DNA from: Gemmatimonadales bacterium
Lineage (GTDB): Bacteria; Gemmatimonadota; Glassbacteria; GWA2-58-10
Reading direction: 5' to 3'
Length of the DNA stretch: 43,272 nucleotides
Assembly (NCBI GenBank): GCA_024278175.1
Contig: JAJRTS010000098.1
Span: forward strand, 1 to 43,272
Shown: positions 1 through 8,101 of the stretch, in pieces
How positions within the stretch are numbered: position 1 is the stretch's first letter
Layout of the letters: every line of letters begins with the position of its first letter
Notes under the pieces: generated by a model
What the model saw: the letters and a program-made list of their open reading frames with translations, nothing else
What the model was told of the DNA's origin: nothing
Databases searched by the model: none
Program-made: the position numbers and the translations under genes

Positions 1-1
1 C

Positions 2-1126
2 CCTTCAATCCTGATCATCTATTTTGTCCCCGGCATCCTCTCCAGCGTGGGGCTGATTTCCGGCGACCACTCGAACCTTTATTTCGTCACCTCGCGCTAC
101 CTGCTGCCCGCCTGCCTGGTGCTGCTCACCCTCAGTATCGATCTGGGGGCCGTGCTGCGACTGGGCCCGAAGATGTTGATCATGTTTTTCACCGGTACGG
201 TGGGGATCATCCTGGGCGGGCCGGTGGCGCTGCTGATCGTCTCGGCAATCGACCCAGCTATCGTGGGCGGGGCCGGCCCGGATGCTCTCTGGCGCGGGCT
301 GACAACGCTCGCCGGAAGCTGGATCGGCGGCGGGGCGAACCAGGCGGCGATGAAAGAGGTGTTCGGCGTGGGCGACGGCATATTCGGCGCGCTGGTGGCG
401 GTGGACGTGCTGGTGGCTAACCTCTGGATGGCGCTGTTGCTGATCGCCGCGGGCAACAGCGAACGGATCGACCGTCTCAACAATGCCGACAGCAGCGCTA
501 TCGACAGCCTGCGCCGCAAGATAGAGGACTACAAGGCCGGTATCGACCGCGTTCCCAAAACAGCGGACACGATGGCCGTGCTGGGTGTGGGGTTCGGCGT
601 AACCGCCCTGGCCCATCTGGGCGCGGACACCCTGACCCCGTGGATAGCGCACAACTGGCCCGGGCTGGCCCGTTTCAGCCTGACCAGCCCGTTTTTCTGG
701 GTCGTGGTTATCGCCACCACCGGCGGGCTGATCCTCTCGTTCACCCGCGCGCGCGCCCTGGAGGGCGTGGGGGCCTCGCGGATCGGCACCGTGTTCCTCT
801 ACCTGCTGGTGGCCTCGATCGGGATGAAAATGGACCTGCGCTCGGTTGTCGACTCACCGGAGCTGTACCTGATCGGCCTGATCTGGATTTCCTTTCACGC
901 CGTGCTGCTGATCGTTGTGGCCCGGCTGATCCGCGCGCCTGTCTTCTTTCTGGCTATCGGCAGCCAGGCCAACGTGGGCGGAGCGGCGTCGGCTCCGGTG
1001 GTGGCCAGCGCGTTCCATCCCTCGCTGGCCCCGGTGGGCGTGCTGGTAGCCGTGCTGGGCTATGCGCTGGGAACCTACGGAGCGTGGATCTGCGGCCAGT
1101 TGATGCGCGTTGCCGCCCCGATGTGA
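2..1126 (+). CDS. DUF819 family membrane protein, 5' end outside window
   Basis: The frame is open from base 2 and reads as membrane protein before the GTG at 47, so the real start lies left of the window and this is a partial gene. About 374 residues are visible, with many hydrophobic segments interrupted by a charged cytoplasmic loop around 545-680. The glycine-rich stretch GGGANQAAMKEVFG and the late GSQANVGGAASAPVVA are typical of DUF819 (YjcL-like) integral membrane proteins, whose substrate is unknown but whose fold resembles secondary transporters. It ends 11 bases before the next gene, so cotranscription is likely. The family call rests on remembered sequence features; the transport role is inference. 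Confidence 0.8.
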   Translation, partial: PSILIIYFVPGILSSVGLISGDHSNLYFVTSRYLLPACLVLLTLSIDLGAVLRLGPKMLIMFFTGTVGIILGGPVALLIVSAIDPAIVGGAGPDALWRGLTTLAGSWIGGGANQAAMKEVFGVGDGIFGALVAVDVLVANLWMALLLIAAGNSERIDRLNNADSSAIDSLRRKIEDYKAGIDRVPKTADTMAVLGVGFGVTALAHLGADTLTPWIAHNWPGLARFSLTSPFFWVVVIATTGGLILSFTRARALEGVGASRIGTVFLYLLVASIGMKMDLRSVVDSPELYLIGLIWISFHAVLLIVVARLIRAPVFFLAIGSQANVGGAASAPVVASAFHPSLAPVGVLVAVLGYALGTYGAWICGQLMRVAAPM

Positions 1127-1137
1127 GGTTTTTTACC

Positions 1138-1482
1138 GTGATCCTGAAACCGGATAACCGGCATGGCAGCAATCCCGACAAACCTCCCGCGGACAGGCTC
1201 GGCGGTACGCTCGGCCGGGTGGTCCTGACGGCCGCGGCTGCCGAACTGCTGATCTACTGGCTGCTGATAATCCGTTTTCCGGCGGTGATGGCCGTTGTGT
1301 CGATAGCACTTGGCGGAGCCGCCTGGTTTTTCCGTCGTGCTGAAAAATACCTGGAATCCCTGCGGAAAGAACTACAGCTGGGCGGCGGGGACATGGCTCT
1401 GCTGGACAGGTATTGCAAGTGTTGGATCTATATTTCCGCATACGGAACGGCGTTCTGCCTGTTCCTGCTGCTGAAAGGCTGA
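1138..1482 (+). CDS. small two-helix membrane protein of unknown function
   Basis: A 114-residue frame from a GTG start at 1138, chosen because it sits just after the DUF819 stop and ends exactly where the next gene begins. The N-terminal 25 residues are polar (RHGSNPDKPPADR). Two hydrophobic segments (about residues 30-60, containing LLIYWLLIIRF, and 95-112, containing GTAFCLFLLL) flank a charged stretch. No conserved family is recognised. The same frame is open far upstream, but that part overlaps the DUF819 gene and is a shadow. Its position between two genes with almost no spacing suggests one transcript. Confidence 0.55.
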   Translation: MILKPDNRHGSNPDKPPADRLGGTLGRVVLTAAAAELLIYWLLIIRFPAVMAVVSIALGGAAWFFRRAEKYLESLRKELQLGGGDMALLDRYCKCWIYISAYGTAFCLFLLLKG

Positions 1483-3117
1483 GTGGCGTTGAGTGACGAG
1501 AGAGTGAAGAAAATAACAGCATACCATAACCGGACCAAGCACGGGTTTCGCAGGCTGGCGGCCTCGGCGGGCTATCTGGACCGGGCCAACCAGCCGCTGC
1601 CGTTCCGTTTCTACGAGGGCGCGCCCCTGTTCGAGCTGCCGCTGGGCACACCCGATCCCGCCGAACCTCACCCGGCGCTTTTTGGCCGCGCGGCAAAGGC
1701 AAGGGACTACGACACGGTCAGCCTCGCCAAATTCCTGGAGCTTTCACTGGGGCTTTCGGCGTGGAAAGAGCTGGACGGGGCGCGCTGGTCGTTGAGGATC
1801 AACCCCTCCAGCGGCAACCTGCATCCCACCGAATGCCACCTGATCCTGCCCGCCACCGGGGAACTGGATAACGGTCTCTATCATTACAATCCGTTCGGCC
1901 ATGCGCTGGAGAGGCGCGCCGCGCTGTCGTCCGGCGTTCAGGAATCGCTCAAGGATCATTTTGGCGCAACAGGGTTTCTGGCCGGACTGAGTACTATTTT
2001 CTGGCGGGAATCGTGGAAATACGGCGAGCGGGCCTACCGCTACTGCAACCTCGACACGGGCCACGCCCTGGCCTGCATGTCGTTTTCCGCATCTCTGCTG
2101 GGCTGGAAAGTTGTTTGCCTGACCGCGACCGGTCAAAGCGAGACGGCTTCCGCTCTGGGGCTGGACCGCACGGAGTATCCCCGCTACGAGAAGGAACGGG
2201 CCGAACTACTGTGTTTCGTGGCCACCGAGGCCTGTCCGAAGCAAACGGCGGGTACGGTTCCCGTGGCCCTGGCCGCTGAACTGAAAGATATAACTCTGGC
2301 CGGAGCGCCGAACAAGCTCAGCGGCGAACATCGCCAGTGGAGCGTGATAGACCAGGTGGCGGACATGGCCGCCCGGCCATCCGCTGAGCAGCCACGGCCC
2401 GCGTTCGGGAAGCTTCCGCTGCTGGAGAAAAGCATCTCACCGCTTAAGGCCGCCGCGATCATCCGCAAGCGGCGCAGCGCCTGGGAGTACAGCCGTGAGC
2501 AGAGCCTCGCCGGGCGCAGCCAGTTTCTCTGCATCCTGGACCGGACCCTGCCGCGCGCGGACATGGCCCCGTTCGATATGGGGCTGGGACCGGCGCGGGT
2601 GCAACTTGTGTTGTTCGTGCACAACGTGACGGGGCTGAAACAGGGGCTCTACGCGTTTCTTCGCGATGAGCATGCCCGCGAGGAGCTGGCGGACTCCCTC
2701 AGCGATGATTTTAGCTGGGAGCAGGCGGACAGTGCTTATCCGCTGTACCTGCTGTGTGAGGGAGATTACCGCGCCCAGGCCACAGCCCTGAGCTGCAACC
2801 AGCAACTGGCCGGGGCCGGAGCGTTCTGTGTGGCGATGCTCGCCCGCTTTGGCGCCAGCCTGCTGCACTCGCCGTGGGTATATCCGCAACTGTTCCAGGA
2901 GTGCGGCCAGGTGGGCCAGGCTTTGTATATCGAGGCGGAGGCCCAGGGCTTGCGCGGCACCGGGATCGGCTGCTATTTCGACGATCCGCTGCATGAGCTG
3001 CTGGGAATCGGGGACGAGAGCTGGCAGAGCATGTACCATTTCACGGTGGGCCTGCCGCTCGAAGACCGGCGTCTGCAAACACACCCACCTTATTTCCACC
3101 TTAAACGCGACGGCTGA
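1483..3117 (+). CDS. SagB/ThcOx-type nitroreductase, duplicated domain
   Basis: This 544-residue protein contains two nitroreductase-like FMN-binding folds. The first (about 60-250) has the SagB signature SSGNLHPTE at 109-117 followed by LYHYNPFGHALE. The second begins near RKRRSAWEYS and ends in GTGIGCYFDDPLHELLG. Double-length SagB-like proteins of about 500-550 residues are common in bacteria; relatives oxidise thiazoline or oxazoline rings in peptide maturation. No precursor peptide or cyclodehydratase is visible nearby, so the substrate is unknown. The start could be GTG 1483, directly after the preceding TGA, or TTG 1489. It appears to end a three-gene operon. Confidence 0.85.
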   Translation: MALSDERVKKITAYHNRTKHGFRRLAASAGYLDRANQPLPFRFYEGAPLFELPLGTPDPAEPHPALFGRAAKARDYDTVSLAKFLELSLGLSAWKELDGARWSLRINPSSGNLHPTECHLILPATGELDNGLYHYNPFGHALERRAALSSGVQESLKDHFGATGFLAGLSTIFWRESWKYGERAYRYCNLDTGHALACMSFSASLLGWKVVCLTATGQSETASALGLDRTEYPRYEKERAELLCFVATEACPKQTAGTVPVALAAELKDITLAGAPNKLSGEHRQWSVIDQVADMAARPSAEQPRPAFGKLPLLEKSISPLKAAAIIRKRRSAWEYSREQSLAGRSQFLCILDRTLPRADMAPFDMGLGPARVQLVLFVHNVTGLKQGLYAFLRDEHAREELADSLSDDFSWEQADSAYPLYLLCEGDYRAQATALSCNQQLAGAGAFCVAMLARFGASLLHSPWVYPQLFQECGQVGQALYIEAEAQGLRGTGIGCYFDDPLHELLGIGDESWQSMYHFTVGLPLEDRRLQTHPPYFHLKRDG

Positions 3118-3135
3118 AGCTGCCGCGATTTCCCA

Positions 3136-4536
3136 TCAGGACCGGCTCGCCCCGGTGCGCATTTCCCACCGGGTCAGCCCGCGGCTTAACTGATCCTGGA
3201 TGGTTTTTACATCTTTCCGGCCGTACAGGTTGTTTTCCTCTTCAGGGTCCCGCTGAAAATCGTACAACTCATGGCCCATCCCCGGCTCGTGGTGATAGAC
3301 CAGCTTCCAGCGCCGCGTACGGATCATCCTCATGCGGGCGTTGGGCGTGTAGTGGTGCTGGTTGTAGATCAGGAAAAGCTCATCGCGCCAGAGCGTGGAC
3401 TCCCCGGCCAGCAGCGGAGTCATGTCCATCCCGTCCAGCAGCAGACCCGGACGCCGGCTTGCGCCGGCCACATTCAGCAACGTGGGGAAATAATCCAGCG
3501 AGCTGACCAGTTCATCGCAGACACCACCGGCGGGCACCCTGCCCGGCCAGCGCACCACCAGCGGCACCGTGGCGGAGGTATCGAAGATGTTGGGCCTGCA
3601 TTTGCCCGTTGCCAGCAGAGAGCCGTTGCCCTTGTGCCAAAGACCGTGCTGGCCGATGTTGTAGCCGTTGTCCCCGGTAAAAATGATCAGCGTGTTGTCC
3701 AACTCCCCCTGCTTTTTCAATTCAGCCAGCAGCCGTCCCAGGTTGCGGTCCACCGAGGTGACGCTGGCGTAGTATTTTTCCGTGATCTCCCTGATCCGCT
3801 TCGGATCGACTCCATCGACTTCCGGCACTCTCAGGGTGCGTCCCCTGTATGGCTCCCAGTCCTGGTCGGGTACGGGCACGTAGGGAGAGTGGGGCCTGAA
3901 GGGATGGAAAAACAGGGCGAACGGCTTTGTGCGGTAAGTGCGCAGGAAACGGATTGCGAAATCGGCCAGCCGGTCGGTAAGCCCGCCCTTGTAATCGCGG
4001 GTCACTCCGTTTTCCATCAGCGGCGGGTCCCACATCTTGCTGCCGCCGGTCAGCCGCCCCGCGAAATAGTCAAATCCCCTGTTCGTGGGCCAGAAGCGAT
4101 GGTTTGTATGGCCCAAATGCCACTTGCCCACCAGGCCGGTGCGGTAGCCCGCCGCGCGCAACTCCTCGGCCAGGGTCGGCACATTGGCCGGCAGCCCCAC
4201 CGGCTCGCGCTTCCCGATCCAGTCCTGGATTCCCACGCGGTGGTTGTAGGTCCCGGTCATCACCATCGCCCGCGACGGCGAGCAGACCGGGCAGGTAAAG
4301 GCCCGGGTGAAGCGCATCCCCTCGGCGGCCAGACGGTCCATCACCGGCGTGTGGATCTGCTCGTTGCCGTAAGCGCCCATCGCCCAGCGCGCCTGATCGT
4401 CGGTGTTGATGAACAAGATGTTCGGCTGCCTTGCCCCCGAGGCAGGGTTGCCGGTTGACGCGGCCAGTCCCGACCGGCCGGTCAGCGCGGCTCCGGCCAT
4501 CGCCGCCGCCGAGCCGATAAACGATCTACGGTCCAT
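3136..4536 (-). CDS. Tat-exported sulfatase (arylsulfatase superfamily)
   Basis: The 466-residue product begins MDRRSFIGSAAAMAGAALTG, a twin-arginine signal, so it probably folds before export. The alkaline-phosphatase-superfamily core follows: ILFINTDDQ with metal-binding aspartates 46 and 47; CSPSR at 85-89, where Cys85 is the residue converted to formylglycine; GKWHLG; and FTGDNGYNIGQHG with the other metal ligands. These are the hallmarks of active type I sulfatases. The substrate cannot be read from sequence, but the neighbouring exported reductase and two glycosidases make a sulfated glycan plausible (inference). No formylglycine-generating enzyme is seen in the window. Confidence 0.92.
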   Translation of the reverse strand: MDRRSFIGSAAAMAGAALTGRSGLAASTGNPASGARQPNILFINTDDQARWAMGAYGNEQIHTPVMDRLAAEGMRFTRAFTCPVCSPSRAMVMTGTYNHRVGIQDWIGKREPVGLPANVPTLAEELRAAGYRTGLVGKWHLGHTNHRFWPTNRGFDYFAGRLTGGSKMWDPPLMENGVTRDYKGGLTDRLADFAIRFLRTYRTKPFALFFHPFRPHSPYVPVPDQDWEPYRGRTLRVPEVDGVDPKRIREITEKYYASVTSVDRNLGRLLAELKKQGELDNTLIIFTGDNGYNIGQHGLWHKGNGSLLATGKCRPNIFDTSATVPLVVRWPGRVPAGGVCDELVSSLDYFPTLLNVAGASRRPGLLLDGMDMTPLLAGESTLWRDELFLIYNQHHYTPNARMRMIRTRRWKLVYHHEPGMGHELYDFQRDPEEENNLYGRKDVKTIQDQLSRGLTRWEMRTGASRS

Positions 4537-4808
4537 GGGCTGCCTCCGAACATTATAATGTTTGTCAAAAAGAGACCTTTGAAAAATTGGACGACTAAAC
4601 TGTGATGAGGAAGTTTTTCAGCTCACTCATTTCTATGTATCAAAAGAAAATTCAGGCCTGTTAATTGTAACTACATGATCCAGTTGCAGATATGCTCCTT
4701 GATAAAAAGTTTTGGAAAAAGAGGGGGGAGTGACTATTCTTTCAATCCTTTGATTAAATCAAATGTCTCAAAAAATACACCGAAACAAAACCCTGCCCCG
4801 CCATCATC

Positions 4809-5699
4809 TTAAGCGCCGGTTGCCGACACTTTCCCGATAAAATCGTCCATCTCGGCAAGCGACTCGAAACCCATCGTGAACGCGTCCACGCTGCCCAGAC
4901 CGAGCACGTAGTCCAGCGATTCCCTCAACTGGTCCCTGATCCGGCCTGCCCCGGCCAGTTTCATGCCGATTACACCCTTGCCCTTCTCGTGCGCCTCTTT
5001 CAGCACCGGGGCCACCTCCGCGGGCACTCCATCCATCTCCGCCCCCGCGTGGTTGATCCGGGCCAGGATCACCTCCACCCAGTCGCTGGCCACGGCGGCT
5101 TTGAGCGCACCCAGGTCGTGGCAGCTTACGCCGAACGTACGAATGTGGCCCTGCTCGCGGGCCTGGGAGATAACGTCCATCGTGGCTTGCATTTTGCTTA
5201 TCCAGAGCGGATCCGTCAGGTAGTGCAGCAGCAGGATGTCAAGCGTGTCCGTGTTCAACTCCTTGCGAAAACGCTCGATGTCGGCTTTCATCCCGGCGGC
5301 GTCGCGCGTCATGGACTTGGTCAGGATAGTCACCTTCTCACGGGGCACGGACTTGAGCGCCTCGCGATAATGGGAATGGGAACCGTAATGGTCCGCCATG
5401 TCCCAGAACGTCACCCCACGCTCGTAACCGTGACGGATCAGGCTGACGAATTTATCCAGTCCCAGTTTTGTCTGGTTGGAGCTTTTACCGGTTCCGTGGG
5501 TCCCGCTGCCCACGGCCAGCCGGCTGGTGACAATCCCGGAGTTACCCAGCATCACGCGATCAGCGGCGCTGTATTGCCCGGTCGGCGAGGCCAGCAGAGC
5601 GGTGGTTGAATTATCGCCCCAGGGCAAAGCCAGCGCCCCGGCCCCGGCCAAAGCACTGCGGATAAACGTTCTGCGATCTATCTTAATCATCGTACGCAC
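4809..5699 (-). CDS. Tat-exported aldo/keto reductase
   Basis: The 296-residue protein starts with a Tat signal (IDRRTFIRSALAGAGALALP) and continues as an aldo/keto reductase barrel. The catalytic tetrad is visible: Asp in FWDMADHYG, the Tyr of the same motif, Lys in ILTKSM and His in LLLHY. The C-terminal strand GVIGMKLAGAGRI is typical of the NADP-binding part. Exported members of this family with Tat leaders occur in Planctomycetes and related environmental bacteria. It is separated by 272 bases from the sulfatase on the same strand, so the two may be separate transcripts. The substrate is unknown; a sugar or sugar-derived aldehyde is a guess. Confidence 0.88.
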   Translation of the reverse strand: MRTMIKIDRRTFIRSALAGAGALALPWGDNSTTALLASPTGQYSAADRVMLGNSGIVTSRLAVGSGTHGTGKSSNQTKLGLDKFVSLIRHGYERGVTFWDMADHYGSHSHYREALKSVPREKVTILTKSMTRDAAGMKADIERFRKELNTDTLDILLLHYLTDPLWISKMQATMDVISQAREQGHIRTFGVSCHDLGALKAAVASDWVEVILARINHAGAEMDGVPAEVAPVLKEAHEKGKGVIGMKLAGAGRIRDQLRESLDYVLGLGSVDAFTMGFESLAEMDDFIGKVSATGA

Positions 5700-5900
5700 T
5701 CCCTTGCTAGTAGTGGCGGTTTTCCTCTATAACAATAGATAATAGCTTGAGCGACAAAAGCAAAGTCCAGGTGCCGGATAAACCTCGCTTTCGCGAAATA
5801 ATTTGCCATCTGCCCCCGCCGGTGCGATATTTATTTTTATCGCTAAAAATCGGTGATAAGTTACACATTTTTTTGTTTCCAAAAAGTATACCGGAGAAGC

Positions 5901-7883
5901 ATGATGCCGTCGCTTTCGCGCTTACTCGCACCCTCACTGCTGGCTATCCTGCTCTGCCTGGTGCTCCAGCAACCTGGCGCGCTCGAAGGCGCGGTCAGCT
6001 TCTCCGTGGCCGAGTCAGCCGATGGAGCGGCTGTCGTGGCGGACGCCGGAGCCTGGAGCCTGAGGATCGAGAAAAACCCGCTGCGAATCAGCGTGGTGCG
6101 CGATAGCAAAATAATTGCCGCCACCGATCCCGGCCAATTTTATTCGGCGAGACTCGAAGGCAAAAACGTGAACTATAAAAAACTCGAGAGCTGGAGCTCC
6201 GTGGGCGACGGCCTGTTGCTGGAACTGGCCACACAGAGCAACGGCGCCCGCGCATTCGTGAGCATCACGCCTTTTACAGACCGGGCGCTGCTGCGCGTCT
6301 GGCTTGCCGGCGAGCCTGTCTGTGACGAAATCGAGCAAAGCTGGTCTCTTGAGGCCGGCGGCCACTGGTACGGCGGCAATATCACGAGCACGCACAACTG
6401 GCCGCTGGAAACCGGGCGGATCGAGCTTGATCCCTTTCTGGCAACCAGCAACCAGACCTCGCCCGTGTGGCTGGCCTCCTCGGGGGCTGGATTTTTCGTG
6501 CCCACCTATCAGCCGATGGGGTTTGCTCTCAACCGCGGCGGCGACGGCCTGCTGCGCTTCAATGTCAAGCAAACCGCCCACCTTGAGTACACGCTGATTA
6601 TCCGCGATAATATCGTTCAGGCCCACGACACTTTTACCGCGCTGGCCGGGCGGCCACGCACACTGCCGCCACGGGGATATTTTGCCCGGCCGATTTTCAA
6701 CACCTGGATCGAGTTCCATGTCGATGTCAATCAGCAGGGCGTGCTCGAATACGCCAATACCATGCGCGACAACGAGTTCGGCTGCGAAGTGTTCATGATC
6801 GACGACCGCTGGCAGACCCATTACGGCGACCATTCATTCGACCCGCTCAAGTTCCCGCAACCGCGTGCGATGGTGGACAGCATGCACGCGCTGGGCTTCA
6901 AACTGGTCCTCTGGGTCGTGCCCTTTGTCGATTTCGATGCGGAGAATTTCGCTTACCTAAAAGAGCGCGGCTGGCTGGTGCGCGAGGCCGATGGCCGCAC
7001 TCCGGCGACGATCCAATGGTGGAACGGGACCAGCGCCCTGGTGGACCTCTCCAACCCCGAGGCGTTCGGCTGGTACGTGGACCAACTCAAGGGCCTGCAA
7101 CGCCGTTACGGTGTGGACGGATTCAAGCTCGACGCTGGCGACGCCGAGTTTTTCAAGCCGGAATTCGTCACATTCGGCAACGTGAGCCCCAACCGCTACA
7201 CCGATCTTTTTGCAACCGTGGGCACCCACTTCCTGATCAACGAGTACCGGGTAAGCTGGCTGATGCAGGGCCAGGGGCTGGTCCAGCGCCTTCGCGATAA
7301 GAACAACGACTGGAGCGTGGAATCGGGCCTGGGCTCGCTGGTGCCCCACGGCATGAGTGAGGGCCTGATCGGCTATCCCTACTTCTGCCCGGACATTATC
7401 GGCGGCGGGCTGGACAGCGATTTTATCGGCGAGGATTTCCAGGGCATGGACCCGGAGCTGTTTGTCCGCTGGTGCCAGGCGAGCAGCCTGATGCCGATGA
7501 TGCAGTTCAGCTTCGCCCCGTGGGACCTCGATCAGGCCTCCGCGGCTATCTGCCTCGAATACGCCCGCCTTCACGAGCAGTACGGTGATTATTTCTACCA
7601 GCTGGCGCTGGAATCACAGCGAACCGGGCTGCCGATCGTGCGGCCCCTGTTTTTTCTCGCTCCCGGCGATGAGCGGACCTATACTATCGCCGACCAGTTC
7701 ATGCTCGGTGACAGCCTGCTGGTGGCTCCCGTGCTGAAAAAAGGCGCAACAGAGCGCGACGTCTACCTGCCGCGCGGACAATGGACCGACTATCACAGCG
7801 GACAAAGCTACAGGGGGCCGCAACTGCTGCGCGCCCATCCGGCTCCGCTGGAAATTTTGCCGCTGTTTATCAGAAATAAATAG
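5901..7883 (+). CDS. glycoside hydrolase family 31 enzyme, secreted
   Basis: A start at ATG 5901 is preferred over the upstream GTG 5853 because GGAGAAG lies 4 bases before it and the product then opens with a signal peptide (SLLAILLCLVLQQPGALEG). The 660-residue protein has the GH31 barrel: FMIDDRWQTHYGD, the nucleophile motif VDGFKLDAGD with Asp411, and the acid/base motif YFCPDIIGG with Asp498, followed by FVRWCQASSLMPMMQFS. That last combination resembles the MYORG-like branch of GH31, one member of which is an alpha-galactosidase, more than classical alpha-glucosidases. Secretion is inferred from the leader. The adjacent GH36 gene supports a role in alpha-galactoside breakdown. Confidence 0.9.
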   Translation: MMPSLSRLLAPSLLAILLCLVLQQPGALEGAVSFSVAESADGAAVVADAGAWSLRIEKNPLRISVVRDSKIIAATDPGQFYSARLEGKNVNYKKLESWSSVGDGLLLELATQSNGARAFVSITPFTDRALLRVWLAGEPVCDEIEQSWSLEAGGHWYGGNITSTHNWPLETGRIELDPFLATSNQTSPVWLASSGAGFFVPTYQPMGFALNRGGDGLLRFNVKQTAHLEYTLIIRDNIVQAHDTFTALAGRPRTLPPRGYFARPIFNTWIEFHVDVNQQGVLEYANTMRDNEFGCEVFMIDDRWQTHYGDHSFDPLKFPQPRAMVDSMHALGFKLVLWVVPFVDFDAENFAYLKERGWLVREADGRTPATIQWWNGTSALVDLSNPEAFGWYVDQLKGLQRRYGVDGFKLDAGDAEFFKPEFVTFGNVSPNRYTDLFATVGTHFLINEYRVSWLMQGQGLVQRLRDKNNDWSVESGLGSLVPHGMSEGLIGYPYFCPDIIGGGLDSDFIGEDFQGMDPELFVRWCQASSLMPMMQFSFAPWDLDQASAAICLEYARLHEQYGDYFYQLALESQRTGLPIVRPLFFLAPGDERTYTIADQFMLGDSLLVAPVLKKGATERDVYLPRGQWTDYHSGQSYRGPQLLRAHPAPLEILPLFIRNK

Positions 7884-7915
7884 TCCCGGAAAGATACGCA
7901 CAACCCGTCACAGGA

Positions 7916-8084
7916 GGATTATTCATAAAAAGTCGTAGCGAGACGAAGGAGTCCTAAGCGAAACGCGAAGTTGGAGGGATTTTTCCTTTGCAGGCGTACT
8001 GGAAGTACGTTGAAAAGAAAAATCGTGAAACCAGCGTTGCAGCCGTGGAATTCAAAGTCGCAGTAGATTTTTTATGAATAATCC
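7916..8084. repeat. 169-bp MITE-like inverted-repeat element
   Basis: The element is bounded by a perfect 16-bp inverted repeat, GGATTATTCATAAAAA at 7916-7931 and its complement at 8069-8084. The inside carries more pairing, for example GATTTTTC against GAAAAATC and GGCGTACT against AGTACGTT around 7978-8027, so the whole can fold as one long imperfect hairpin. It fills the space between the GH31 and GH36 genes and ends four bases before the GH36 ribosome site. It has no coding capacity. A 14-nt copy of one end recurs at 18367-18380. These features fit a miniature inverted-repeat element or a REP-like family; no transposase for it is in the window. Confidence 0.7.
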
Positions 8085-8101
8085 GGGATAGGAGTATTGC
8101 C

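Noticed and set aside
3271-4458. Long plus-strand frame of 395 codons
   Set aside because: It is antisense to the sulfatase, whose motifs are complete; the frame is a GC-bias shadow with no family resemblance.
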